A stretch of DNA of 64,000 nt from Puccinia triticina (lineage: Eukaryota; Basidiomycota; Pucciniomycetes; Pucciniales; Pucciniaceae): positions 3,968,001 to 4,032,000 of the forward strand of contig NC_070571.1 in assembly GCF_026914185.1 (NCBI RefSeq). The letters are read 5' to 3'. This document shows positions 33,156-44,565 of this stretch, in pieces. A model generated the notes under the pieces. It was not told the origin of the DNA. It saw only the letters and a list, made by a program, of their open reading frames with translations, and ran no database searches. Every line of letters begins with the position of its first letter. Positions within the stretch are counted from its first letter, which is position 1. The position numbers and the translations under genes are program-made.

Positions 33156-34914
33156 ATGCAACATCATTTCTGCTTTTTACTCATGGCATTAGTATACTGT
33201 CTTGATGTCAAGATAATTTCCTGTGGATTGGCAAGAAAGAATGCCTTTACCAATGGGGCCCAGTAAGATATAGATCTGGAGCTCTCTCTTGGTACGAGTG
33301 GTAGGAAGCAACCTGTGGAAGGCAAGGTGAGATTTTGGAAACAGACCAAGCTGAAAATAGCCGCACTGATTCAGAATTGTATTCATTTAACATGCATAGA
33401 TTTCACCACCCAAAGAAACTGAAAAGGAGAGCAATAAAACTGGCAGGATAGCTCTTAATCAATTTCCACTTGGTCCAGAGCAAGTTTCCAGTCAAAAAAG
33501 GGCTGCAAAAATTGAAAATGAGGCATCCAATCCCCCAAAGCGCTGGTGTGGACCATCAGGTGCCCCTCAGAAAATCATACATTGGTCTTTGGTTCATCCT
33601 GAAGGTGGAAGCAAGCAGGTCTCCTTGCATCCTATGAGAGTCACCCCGTCCATGAAAATTTCAACAGGAGAACAGCTTGGTAAATATTTTGATCATCAGC
33701 ATCCATGGGATGAGGGTCTCCTTGCTAATCAAAGAAATACCCAAACACCACATCTTGGGTGCAATGATTTTGAGCATGTTGCACATCCAATCCAGGCTGA
33801 AACAAGCCAAAGAATTACTCCTCAGCTCATGAAATACACTGATCATTTCAAGCTCCATTACCCACCAGGACTGTTGGCAGGCCAAGGGGAAGTTACATCA
33901 TCAACTGGCAGGCAAGAAACTAATTACAAGATTGATAATGCCAGCAACCTGTCTGAACAACTCAGAAGATACTACTCCTGTCAAATACTAGAGTGGCACC
34001 CAGATAAAATAAATGAAATAGCTGCTTTAGCCACTTGTTCCATGGTCTACAAATTTTTGGATAAGGCTCACTATAGAATAAAGCAGATGAATGAATCACA
34101 CTCAATCCTCCTTCCGTTCATTTATAAATTGGTGATCAGAAAATCCACAAAACACAATTGGAGAAGCATAATGGATGTGTGGAACACATTCTGGAAAATA
34201 AAATCAAGTGTGCAAGGGGATATTGACATACTGAAGAAATATATTTGGATTGCAGACCTTATCTCAGAAGCAACCCTGCCTGAAATATATCAGGGTACTC
34301 CAAGGAATTTAAATCACAATGGAAATCTATTTTACAGGAATGATATGTTGGATCCCAAGTTGAAAATCATCCGGCGGCTCTCAGACGGTAGAATTCCTCA
34401 GGTTTTTACCAAGAACCACAGGAAGTGGGTGTTTGAACTATCTAGCATGTTTGAGGAAGATTCTCTCAAGCAACAGGCACCTCCAACACAGAATCAACTC
34501 CATGAAAATGTCTTAACAAACTTGGAAGAAAAAGCGCAACTCATTTCTTCTGCAATGGACCAACTCAAATTCACAGTCAATTCGCCAAAGGAAATTCAAT
34601 TGCTCCTCATAATTGCAAATAAAATATTCCTAAACAGTGACATAACACCCCATGTGAAGAAGCTTGCAGCCAAAGGTTCAGATATCCTTAGAAATCTTCA
34701 AGAAAACAACTTTGGGCCAGATGCAACTTCTGAATCATTTTCCAGATTACCCTTGCATTTAAAGTTATATTCTATGAACCATCTCCGTAAAAACCTGCAT
34801 TTGGTTCCAAAAGAAGCAATATCTTTGCCAAAATTCATCAATAAATACTTTCATGAAATTTATCCTAGTGAAGTCAATATTCTTTTCTTATCAAAACCAA
34901 TCACAAATCCCTAA
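33156..34914 (+). pseudogene. Paralogue of the 555-aa secreted protein, stop in exon 1
   Basis: Same gene structure as 14086-15822: exon 1 33156-33326 (171 nt, identical length), intron with the same gtgaga donor and catgcatag acceptor, exon 2 33400-34914. Exon 1 still encodes a signal-like MQHHFCFLLMALVYCLDV, but a TAA at 33264-33266 ends it where the paralogue reads on. Exon 2 is fully open, with an internal ATG at 33589 that would give 441 aa without a signal. The core SEQLRRYYSCQIL and the KLYSMNHLRKNLH block are conserved. Either it is a recent pseudogene or it now makes a shorter non-secreted form; I favour pseudogene. Confidence 0.75.
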
Positions 34915-35534
34915 CTGCTTCAGTGAGTGGTTGCACCATCATTAAATTATGGAGCATTTCTGAATATTTGTCTTTTTATCAGGCCTTCATGCTTTAGGGA
35001 AGCTTCACTTCTCATATCATCACTCTTACATATTCTCATTTGAATATCATTTCATTTATGTCATCACTACCATTTATTTATTTTCTCTACCGTTTATTTC
35101 TAAAATTTAATTCCATAGAAATGGCTTCATTGTATGCTTGCTTCTGGATATCACATAAGGTTACATGCACATGTTCTCTTTCTGCTAGTTGTAGAGTATT
35201 TGCATATTTTTCAATTCTCCGTTGAGATGATGTTCTTATATGTCATAAATTTCAACGCTAGAACACAATCTATCCAAGTTCTAGTGTTGATTTGGCAGAG
35301 ATCTTAATTTAGGAGTTAGAGGGGCATCTAGAGCTCTCTAAATGCCCATGGGAAGTCCTCCATTGTTAGCAAAGTGCTACCAGTTCACTTATGCACCAAC
35401 ACTTGCTGTTTTCCATAATTTGTTTGCTCTGCAGCCAAATTGGCTTGAACATGTCAGCAATATCTCCCAGACTATAACTGCATACTTGCATGAGGGGAAT
35501 AACCTCTCAGACATCCTAATTTGTGACCACCAGA
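34915..35534. other. 3' flank, no gene seen
   Basis: The first 150 bases resemble the flank after 15822; the rest is AT-rich with no recognised feature. Confidence 0.4.
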
Positions 35535-35836
35535 AAACAGTGGGTCAGCTACGCTAACATCAGGGTTACTTTAACATACATAGCACAGCAGAAAAGCTCT
35601 AGAAACCCAGCTAAGATGATGTTAGCTGTTACTTTAGCGCCAAAGCTCAAACATTGGGAAGCGCAGCGTTGGCTACACTGTGCTCCACCGCTGTTTAGCG
35701 TGTTTTCCTGCTAAGATTTGCGTAGCACAGCGGACTGTGAGTGCAGAAACGCTAAGGCCTGAGTATTCTTATCTTGCAGCCGCTAGGCTAAATATTCTTG
35801 GCCAAATAGTGTGCCTTGGCGTAGCAACCAGTGTTG
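35535..35836. mobile_element. AGCG-rich MITE, diverged copy
   Basis: Ends AAACAGTGGGTCAGCTACGCTAAC and GGCGTAGCAACCAGTGTTG are inverted and match the ends of 53908-54383. The flanks show CACCAGA versus CACCAGG (6 of 7). The inside contains scattered TTAGCG and GCGCAGCG words but is much more eroded than the copy at 53908. Confidence 0.65.
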
Positions 35837-36475
35837 CACCAGGTCCTCCAGCAAACCCTTCCAACCACACAACCTGCCAACCTGCATAATAAGTTGTGTC
35901 CACCCAGAGGTGTGAGGTTAGAGAGGGTTGGCTGTCCATACAAAGGCTTGTTTGTCTCTTCTTGTTTCACAGCGTGTGCAACACCATAACCACGTATGGG
36001 TGTTGCAGACTCTGAGACCCGTGAATCCATAGTGGCTGTGCAAATTCCCCAGCACCAGCCAGGAAAAAATCTGCATTCTCTGGAACAATGTGGAGGCACA
36101 ACAGCAGGCATGTAGTTCTGACTGATCTGCATATCTACTGGTGCCGATTGAGCAGCTTTCAAAGCAATCAGATTATCCAGCCCGTCTTGACGCCCCTCAA
36201 CGCCTCCCGAGCCCGCCTTGCAAACCTCACTCACAAAGAACCAAAAAAAGCAAAGGTATTTCCATTGACATGAACACACACACACACAAGAAGGTCAAGT
36301 GAGTATGTGTGCGTGAGGAAGAAGACACAAAAAACAGAAAGAATTCTGCGACGGGAAAGCGGACGGAGCGCTGATCTGATCACAAGCGAGAGAGTGTGTG
36401 GAAGGGGGGGCGGGCGGGGATTTTAACCAAGCATGTGACGTAAATCATGTAAGACGGGGTGGGGGGAAAGAAGTG
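35837..36475. other. 3' flank of the eIF4E gene
   Basis: Probable 3' untranslated and intergenic DNA, duplicated at 25080-25455. Includes a short CACACACACAC run near 36273. Confidence 0.45.
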
Positions 36476-38225
36476 TTACTCTTTCTTGCCGGTGTCGACG
36501 GCTGCGGCGTCGGCAGTGGATGCCGATCCGAGGGCGCCGAAGCCGGCGGAGAACGGATGGGTGACGGCAGGCTTGGCAAGGTCGGCGGGCTGAGAGGGGT
36601 TATTGAAGCCAGCAGACGAGCGATGGTTCTGTTTGAGATGGTAGTTGGGGTTGTAGTTTGGATGGTGGGCCTTGATTTGGCCTTGCTGCTGCTGGTAGTG
36701 TTGGTGGTGGTGGTGATGGCTGTTGTTGTTGTTGTTGTTGTTGTTGTTGCTGTTGTTATTGTTGCTATTGTAGGGGTTCTGTTGGATGTTCTGGGCAATC
36801 GTCGTCATGCTAACTGCAACGTTCGACGAGAGACAGTCGGCGTTGAGCTTGTAGACCAGGTGGCAGTTCAAGGGCAGCTGCAAGACTGTTTGGAGTGCCA
36901 ATCTGAAGACAACGGTGTTAGTGGGATGAGGGAAGGGGCTGAGTGTGTGGAGGAGGACTGAACTTGACTTGTTTGGCCATCTTGCCGTCGCCGCCGACGT
37001 CGGGAGCGCCGGTTCTATGCCAGACGGCCAGGATGTCCTCGTCTCTTCTGATGCTGAGCACGGCCCCACAGATCTCCTTGTGTTCGCGGGCGGGCGATTC
37101 GTTGTCGTCGGAGAGGCTGTCCGGGTTCGCGATGAGCTTCTCGAGCCCGCCGCCGACGAGACTGAAGATCAGCGTCTCCCAGAGCCGGTTCGCCAGCCCC
37201 TTCTTCAGCCGTATCGTCCACTTCCCCCCTCCTACGTTCAGCGGGTCCTCCCATGCAGGCTTGATCGGATCCACAAAGATGTGCAGGTCCGAGATCGGGA
37301 GGTGGTTCGAGGGCCGCTTTATGTGCAAATACAGTGAATAAAACGTCTCCACCTATCCGAAAAAAAAAAAAAAACAGCGGGCGTGGTCAATCGGAGCTAT
37401 AAGTCTAGGAGCAGAGGGACTGGTCACACGCACAGTGTCGCAGGAGCCTAACCGTCTCATCGCTTTCCCGTACTCTTCCTCTGAGATTTTTTTGGACGGG
37501 GGACGGTGCAAGAGCCAGAAGACCCATTTGGATCTGAGCTTATGTTGGGCGAGCGAGCTGTCGAGGGTGGGATGGGCCGGATCTGACGCATGCTCCGACT
37601 GCTCCTCTATCTCATTCTCATCCGAATCATCTTTGAGTGCGCCCGTTGCTCTTGAGATCGGACTGTTCGTCGCCGACGTGATGGCTGCCAACGAATTGAA
37701 CGATCCTAATTTTCTTGGACGGTTTGCTGGACTATTTTGAACTGCAAAAACAACAGAGGGAAATGTCAGTCCATAATTTGATCGTTTCCTTGTTTCTCGG
37801 AAATGCTTACAGGTATGGTTTCCGGTAGATTGTTGTTGGGCGAGTTGATGGAAGGGTTTTTTGAGGTTGGATAGGTTATTACTATTGCTGTTGAAGATGC
37901 CGGGGGAGGGGGGCTGAGAGTGATCACCAACTCTGCCGAAGGTCTGGAAGGAAGATTTGCCGAATCCTAGCGAGTTAGGTGAGGCGGGGGACTGGGAGAT
38001 GGAGTTTGGGAATACGCCGAGGGTGGGGGTGTTTCGCTTGGAGTGGAGAGGGTTGGCGGAGGAGGCCGAGTTGGGGTTGCTGAGGAGGGCGTTTTGCGAG
38101 TTGGCGGTCGTGAGACTGGGTTTCTTGGGGAGATGGGCGCTGGTATGGTTGTCGGCGGGGCTATTCTTGGGCTGTCCGTTGGATGATGAGGATGAGAGTC
38201 GGTTGAGGTTCGATGCTGAAGACAT
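36476..38225 (-). CDS. Class II eIF4E (4EHP-type) cap-binding protein, 512 aa
   Basis: Binds the mRNA 5' cap; class II members (4EHP, nCBP) mostly act in translational repression. Exons 38225-37811, 37741-37434, 37352-36964 and 36902-36476 join in phase to 1539 nt. Residues 1-200 are Ser/Asn/Pro-rich and probably disordered. The eIF4E fold begins at SKWVFWLLHRP (about 209) and continues with EEYGKAMRRLGS, FYSLYLHIKRP, KPAWEDP (Trp275), GGGKWTIRLKKGLA, EICGAVLSIRRDEDILAVW (Trp352) and LALQTVLQLPLN. The first cap-stacking position carries Tyr (about 229), and the dorsal Trp of the canonical FW..Y motif is Tyr, both class II traits. The C-terminus adds an Asn/His/Gln-rich tail. A longer N-terminus in the same frame is possible, but an acceptor-like ttttctcag precedes it. 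Confidence 0.88.
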
Positions 38226-39536
38226 TCTTTCTCTTTTGGGGCGGTCAACTGGGTCTTTCTTTTCTGGAGGCTGGCCGTTGTGGAGTTTTCTGAGAAAATA
38301 TTTGGTCAGGGGGGGTGACGAAACCCCGAGCTTAGCTAAGCAGACCCCGGGCTGCGACAAGCAGCAACCATAGCGGAGCAGCCCGCGGCGGGGGTTCCGG
38401 TCCAGACACCGCAGATCCGAGGGAATCCGGACACTCTGAGGACAGGATCCGCCTTCGCCGCTGGGCTGGGCAGATCCGGAATCCTTGCCGGATAGTGAAA
38501 AGCGGTCCAAAAGGGAAATCCGATGCGGGTAAACCGCGGAAACGGGGAATACCCGTCAAGCCCGCATGCATGAATCAGCAAGCCCAACCGCGGTCTGACG
38601 TGGGAGCAGACGTGGGGCCAACCTTCCTGCCCCTGCCTTGAAATTTTGGTGTGCTCCACAGCGGGATGACTCGGCACCCGCAGACTCAGTTGGTGCAACC
38701 CACGTGGTTCCCACGTGCGTAGCCCGCGGTCGGACAGGCAACCACCAACGGTGGCCTGCCGTAGGTGTCCAACGCGGGCCTCTCGTGCGTGCCCTGGGGG
38801 GGAGGGGATTGGCAAAAAAGGACTTGAACCCACGACCTCACTCAACCCACAAGTCAACACAAACACTAACATCATGCAGACACCACTAATTGATAACAAT
38901 AGGCGCCACAAATCAAGCCAGAACCACATTTTCCCAAGTATCCTCAGAGTTTTAGACCTTGCAAATTTGACAAGTCTTTTTCCTTACATGGAAAGAGGCA
39001 CAAAAAAACATGGTTTTTTTGTCTTCCTGGATTGGCCCATTATTGTGGGCCCACCCAGAGAATGATGTGGGCCCACAAGCTTTGGTTGGCTGGGGTCAAA
39101 CTTAGCTAACTCCCTCAATTGGAGGTGCGTGGGGGCTGTTGCAAAGCAACCCTGCAAAGGAGGGACTCACACTCAACCTTGCAAAAGAGTAGGCAGCAGA
39201 CGTCTGTTTTCAGTATTTTTTTTGTCCCTCCGTGGAAGCTACACAAGGACAGCTGGGGCCAAGTTAGCTGCTCCATAAGATGACAAAGAATCATGGCTCT
39301 GCTGGGTTTTTTTTTTTGTAACAATTGAACTTGATTTTTTTAAAAATGTGTAAGAGCTGCTAAGCTTTGACAGGTGTCAAAAGTATTGCTTTAACCAAGG
39401 GCTGTTGGAACAATGCACTCCAAAAACCCATGACTTCCTTTTTGTTTGATTTGGGATTCAAGAGAGGTTTTGGAGGGATCTGTAAACCCCACCTCCAGTG
39501 TGGTTTCACAAGGACTATCAGATGATTAGAAAAGCC
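38226..39536. other. Upstream region and GC-rich repeat, no gene supported
   Basis: 38330-38800 is GC-rich with many CAGATCCG and CCGCGG words. At 38818-38840 the minus strand reads GGTCGTGGGTTCAAGTCC, a tRNA T-arm/B-box-like sequence resembling the one at 59777-59861, so a degraded SINE is possible. Further right is AT-rich DNA with homopolymer runs. Confidence 0.4.
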
Positions 39537-39690
39537 TCTGGTACTTAGTCTCACCTCTCTTCTCTCCTAGTCCAGTAGAGATCTTGCACCCTTCTCTCTA
39601 CTGGCTAGGTAACCTTTCCCTTTCTATTCTCTCTCTTTCCTCTAGTTGTACTTACAGAGATCTTGGACCCTTCTCTCTACTGGCTAGCCC
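39537..39690 (+). repeat. LTR-like dispersed repeat, copy 2
   Basis: Carries two CAGAGATCTTG(C/G)ACCCTTCTCTCTACTGGCTAG-type blocks separated by pyrimidine-rich sequence, the same layout as 12325-12510 on the other strand. Confidence 0.45.
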
Positions 39691-40410
39691 CCTGAAATCC
39701 AGTACACATTGGAAATAGAAAGCTCCAAAGGCTCTGGCCTTGTCCCACTTGCCCGTTTCCTTGCTGTCCCCAGTGAGGGTCTACTGGGACCTTACAGGAT
39801 CCAACTTCAAGAAGGTGGTAGGTGGAAGTGCTGATGTAGGCAGAAAAAAATGTCTACTCAGAATTTTGATAGCCTGTACCTGAGTCAAGATATAAAGAGT
39901 TGAAAATTTTGAGAGTTTTCCCCAGCAAAATGGGATTTCTGCTGCCTACTGTTTTGCAAGGTTGGGTGTAATTCCTGTCAGGATTCAGGTTTGAACTCAA
40001 ACCAGAGGAAGCGCAAGGAGCACAACCCTAAACCCGCAAGGGGCAAGGTGAGCCCGTGTGACCTTCAGGTCCATGCATATGCATGTGAATCCCAGGCAGA
40101 GGACTAAGGTTTAGCTGTTGCCTCTGCTCCTTCCCCTTCAGCCACGTCAGCAAACAACAACGTGTCCAAGAGACCCAAGCAAACCAAATCACCTTCAATG
40201 TAACCAGGAATGCTGGGATTGAAGGGTCTCCTCTTGCAGTTGACCCATAAATTGGGAATACTGGGACCAACCATGGAGATGGAAGGCTTAGGCTTCCCTA
40301 GGATTGGAACTAAAGGGAAAACCCCTAAATGATCAGCTTCTGAATTCTTGGGGTTCAATTCATATTATTTACATGTGAATGAAGTTGTTCATTGTTTTCA
40401 ATTTCTATTC
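39691..40410. other. No gene seen
   Basis: Short unrelated frames only; no repeat recognised. Confidence 0.35.
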
Positions 40411-40600
40411 TTAGAGAATGAAATGGTTCAATACAACATTGCACAAGTTCCTGTAACAATTCTGCATCAATCCTGACACGCTTCTCATGAAGAATTTGTA
40501 AATCATTTCCTAATCCACATCTGACTCATATCCAACCCAGAAAAACATAAAATTAGACTCTGGCACTCTCTGGAGAGTGAGTCAAAGTCTCCCCTGGTGT
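40411..40600. repeat. Dispersed 200-bp repeat, copy 2
   Basis: Second copy of 32476-32690, about 85-90 percent similar by eye. A MITE inserted a few bases beyond its end. Confidence 0.7.
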
Positions 40601-40607
40601 ACACACC

Positions 40608-40922
40608 TAGGGATGGCAAAAGGGTACCTGCCTGCACTGACAGGTACCCGCAGACCAGTAGCGGGTGTCCAGTCTGAGTGAACTTTGAGGCAGGTACCCG
40701 CACCCGTGTCAGGTACCTGCGGTCAAAATGCCTCCCATACAGGCTAGGGATGGCCCTGGGTAATAGTTGGTGGGTACCCGGCGCCTGTAGGCAGGTACCT
40801 GTCTGTTTTTGCAGGTACCCGTTGGTGGGTGCCAGGTGCGGGTATGGGTGTCAAGAATTAGTGAAATTTTGTGGGGGTACCCACACCCGCAACAGGTACC
40901 CGTGTGCCATATTCCATCCCTA
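40608..40922. mobile_element. hAT-like MITE with GGTACC repeats
   Basis: Ends TAGGGATGG...CCATCCCTA, flanked by TACACACC (40600-40607) and TACACATC (40923-40930), a 7-of-8 duplication. A second internal TAGGGATGG at about 40743 suggests two elements fused or one inserted in another. It holds many GGTACCYG words, like the MITEs at 17083, 55054 and 63781. Confidence 0.75.
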
Positions 40923-40930
40923 TACACATC

Positions 40931-42152
40931 AGGGTTCAATGACTACATGGACAGATGTGGATCAGACTTCATAACAGGATTGGAGACAGACTACAACATG
41001 GAGGATTCAGATGTTGATGATATTTGATCTAGAAGAGGCTTAAGAATATAATTTGATGGAAGTGAAAAACTTCAAAGAACTAAGAGTTGTTTTCCTTATC
41101 AGACTATGTAACATAAGATATGTACAATAGATAGATTTATAAAGAAAATAAAAAGGTACCTAAGAGCTGGAACAGAGCCGCTGTCTACTTTTAGGTTGAG
41201 TCTGACTCTGAGATAAAGTGAGAAAAGGATAGCATTGGCTGTTGATGGTCTGCGGCCTGTCATGGTCAACAGCCATCATCATCTAACTTTCCTTTCTTGT
41301 TCTCTCCTGAAGGTTTGTTTGAGCCTTACTTGTATTGGTTTTTTGACCTGAGTGACTTTTTACTTTGTGTTGGCTATACGGCTGAGTAGAAATGCAACAC
41401 AATCTACAAGATGAATGTTGCATCAGCTGCTGTTGTTTTATTCTAGCCTCTTCTTTCTTTGAACATGAATCACTTACCAATATTTCTTCCTGCTCTTTGA
41501 GTGGTATCAGGGTGTTTGCTCCGTCTTTTTTTGACGGTTCTGTCTAAGATAACTGAATAGAGTGTTGGCATCTATCTGTTCATCTTTCCATGAGTCTCTG
41601 CGACCGCTTAACTTTAGCGCTTGCTGAGATTCTCTTGATGAGCAATCTTGGGCCGGAATTTTCCGTAAGCCTAATCTTGCTGCTCGCGTGCGTCGGACCT
41701 GTTTACATCAGAAGATGATTTCAGTTTCACAACTCCTGCAGCGCGGGTTTGGACTGCGGAAATGGTTTGCTTTTGCTTACCAGATTCCACAGCTAATTCA
41801 GTTCCTGGCGTCTTCCTCAATTTATGAGTTAGGCGCTGTTCCCCTAAGCTGGTATTCTCACAGGAAGGAGGGGTTTTATCATTTTAGGGATGAGTGGAGA
41901 CAGAATTCCAACAAAAGGTTGTGTACCTGCATTACACATCTTATTGACACCAATGTGCACCACCCCCCTGGTTGCTGAGGCATCAAGCTGCTTAGCTGAC
42001 CAGGTAAGGCCAGATAGGACAAGTACAGCTTCTGTTAGACCAGATGAAATAATATGCCCAGGATCTTGAGGGAGCCATACAATCACCAACTTATAACAGC
42101 TGGGCTGGAATCAGCACTTGAATTGTGGATGAATTCCTGTCAAGATCTGTGG
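40931..42152. other. No gene seen
   Basis: Contains only short open frames on both strands with no family resemblance. No repeat ends recognised. Confidence 0.4.
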
Positions 42153-42160
42153 CAATGTTG

Positions 42161-42956
42161 TAACAGCTGTGCTGCTTTTAGCGCAGGGAAGCTGTTAGCG
42201 CAGCGGTTTTTTGTCCCGCCGCGCGCAGCGGCCAGACCGCTGGGCTAACCCCTTTTTGTTTTCCCTGGGAAAAAAAGATGATTTTAGCGCACTAAAAAAA
42301 GCGGCCACGTAGCGCTGAACCGCTGCGCTTCAGCGGTAGCTCAGCAGTTTGAAAAAGAAGAAAAAGAATGTTTAAATCATGTTAAATGTTGAGTATATTA
42401 CTCAGGTTTTGTTTCTGGTTTCTGCTTCTCCCATGTCTTTCATCTTTCACATACATGTCACCAGTTGTATGTAGTTCATCTGAGGCAGCGGGTGTGGAAG
42501 GACCCTTTCATCATCCTTCCACAACCCTCAAACACCGCCCACATCGTGCCCGCTGTCCTCAGGTCTGTTTCTTCTTCTTTTCTCTCTTCTATCTCTCTTC
42601 TCTCTTTCTTTCCTTGTTTGTTTTTCTTCTCAGTCTGATGAAATCTGTCATCCTTCCACAACCCTTGAACACCGCCAACATCGTGCCCGCTGTCCTCAGC
42701 CCAGTTCAGCTCATCATTGAAAGAGGTTTAAAATACAATAAACTTCCGCTATCCGCTAAATTAGCGGATAGCGCAGCGGATTTCCGCTTCTGCTGCGCTA
42801 TTGCTAATTGCCCTGGGTGGGTAGCGGTCAACCGTTGCGCGTAGCGAGTAGCGCAGCGGTTTTTTTAACAGCTTCTGCTACATGCCTCTGGGACGTAGCG
42901 GTGTGACCGCTGCGCTGCACTAAATGACCGCTTTTTTTAGCGCCGCACAGCGGTTA
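42161..42956. mobile_element. AGCG-rich palindromic element, 0.8 kb
   Basis: Imperfect inverted ends TAACAGCTGTGCTGC and its counterpart GCACAGCGGTTA. Flanks CAATGTTG (42153-42160) and CAAGATTG (42957-42964) agree at 6 of 8. Both sides are packed with TAGCGCAGCGG-type words that can pair with one another. The middle carries a roughly 50-bp block (TCATCCTTCCACAACCCT...GTGCCCGCTGTCCTCAG) twice, near 42510 and 42647. Confidence 0.55.
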
Positions 42957-42964
42957 CAAGATTG

Positions 42965-43645
42965 TCTGTGGGCCTCCCAGAAGTGATAAGCTAGATTTTG
43001 CTGCAAAAATTTAGACTTTTCAGGTCTAAACTGACATCCACGGGGGTCCCAGATTGCACGGGAAGTCCTCCAATCCCTTCTATCAATTAGCTCATGCGTC
43101 TTTGTCACCTTTAAAAAACACGTTTTTTCCCTGCGGATGATCACATATGTGAGATATGCATTGTAAGCTTTTGTAAGGCTCTTACAGTGATCAAACAACA
43201 AGATGTATTTCAAGAGCAAGAAAATTGAGAGCTACCTAGCTGAGCAGTTGTACAAGCCACATAGATAGACAGTCTGGAGAATCAAAAATAACAACAACAT
43301 ACAACTATAGATAAAAACGACGGGATATGTACGTGTATATATATGAGCGCCGAAGATATGCATAACAACAAGCAAGCGGATATATACTGAGATTGAATGC
43401 AAGAGAAGATACACTGGGTCCCGAACGCTACACCCCCTCTAGATTTTTTTGGGGGTCGAAGAAAGAGGGAAGCAACGGTTCGAAAGGCCCAAGGGATAAG
43501 GTACATATTTACAAAACGATGCCGACCGACTGATCGGAATCAAAGAGATCAAGCGGGGGGTTGATTAGAGGCGGGGGAAAGCGATTAGTTAGATTGTCGT
43601 TGGGTTTCCGGTTGAACAGGAGGGCGGCTTGATTCTGAATCGGTT
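42965..43645. other. 3' flank of the zinc-ribbon gene
   Basis: Includes a GGGAAGTCCTCCA/CCCAGATTGC fragment related to the repeats at 27840-28180; otherwise unremarkable. Confidence 0.4.
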
Positions 43646-44472
43646 TCATTTGCCGTAGCCTCCAGGTTGGTAGACGGCAGGCGGGGGTGGTGCGGGCACG
43701 TATGGCGACATCATCGGCGGGTTGTATCCCGGTTGTCTGTTATGTCCATGCAGTACGTTCCCGAAAGATGAACGCAATAAAACAAAAAGGGAAAACAAAC
43801 GGATTTTGCTTTTATTAGCTTTTTCATGCTGCGATATTAGGGTTGATGAAGACTCTTACGTTTGAAATGATGGTGGAGGAAATGTGCTGGCGATGAGAGG
43901 CTGGAAGGTGCCTAGTTCAGCCTGCCAACCTGGATAAGGAGTTCAGATTAGACGACAAACGCCTAACGGATACAGTCTCGCTTTTGTCGCTTATCTTCAA
44001 GTGGAAGATCACAGAAGGCTAAACTCAACTGCAAATGTGGCAAGACCAAACCTCCTTATTCTTGAATGGGAACAGCGGAAGGAAGCAGATCTGTAAACGA
44101 GGAGGAACAAGACATAGATACGTCAGGCAAGTGCGCGCGTGGAATTTGTCTATGTATGTTGCCAGGTGACGTTGATTTGTAGACGAACCTCGAGCCAGCG
44201 CTGGCTTTTAGCTTGGAATACGCTGCCGTTGTTGCATCGGGGACAGATCCTGGCTTGACCATCGCCACCGGAAGGACTGACTTTCGTCGGGCATCCTACC
44301 CTTTTTTTCCCGATATCATGATGGAACAAAAAGATCCGAAAAGAACACACTTCAGTAACCCTCTTGTAAGCTCCTGTGGCTTGCCTTACTCCACAAAAAC
44401 CACCTCACCACAATCGTCATAAAAAGGTCTGGCTGAAATCGGGAACTTACGATAGACAGATACAACATTCAT
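43646..44472 (-). CDS. Zinc-ribbon protein with Pro-rich tail, 134 aa
   Basis: Five minus-strand exons, 44472-44451, 44349-44189, 44090-44030, 43929-43860 and 43736-43646, all GT-AG and in phase (405 nt). The start MNVVSVYLCSFRIF is an inferred 22-nt first exon. Residues 41-81 form a zinc ribbon: RICPRC (Cys43, Cys46), an aromatic block SQRWLEICFLPLFPFK, then CHIC (Cys78, Cys81) and WQ. This is the layout of a small, widely conserved fungal zinc-ribbon family of unknown function with a short hydrophobic segment between the cysteine pairs. The tail is Pro/Tyr/Gly-rich (PPMMSPYVPAPPPPAVYQPG), suggesting protein interaction. The weakest part is exon 1. Confidence 0.72.
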
Positions 44473-44565
44473 CGCACATCTTCGGCCTCGATTTCTGATA
44501 GTTTCAAGCACGAAGTTCGATGCAATAAGTATTTGACTGCAGATGTATGCGCGTTTCTTCTTCGT

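Noticed and set aside
38226..38510. N-terminal extension of the eIF4E-family protein to an ATG at 38510
   Set aside because: The upstream part lies in GC-rich repeat-like DNA, is not protein-like, and an acceptor-like ttttctcag separates it from the Ser/Asn-rich region. The ATG at 38225 is preferred, though not proven.
44353..44450. Alternative N-terminus MCDECCICL for the zinc-ribbon protein
   Set aside because: That ATG gives the wrong phase for the acceptor at 44350; the nearby MNVVSVY start joins in frame.
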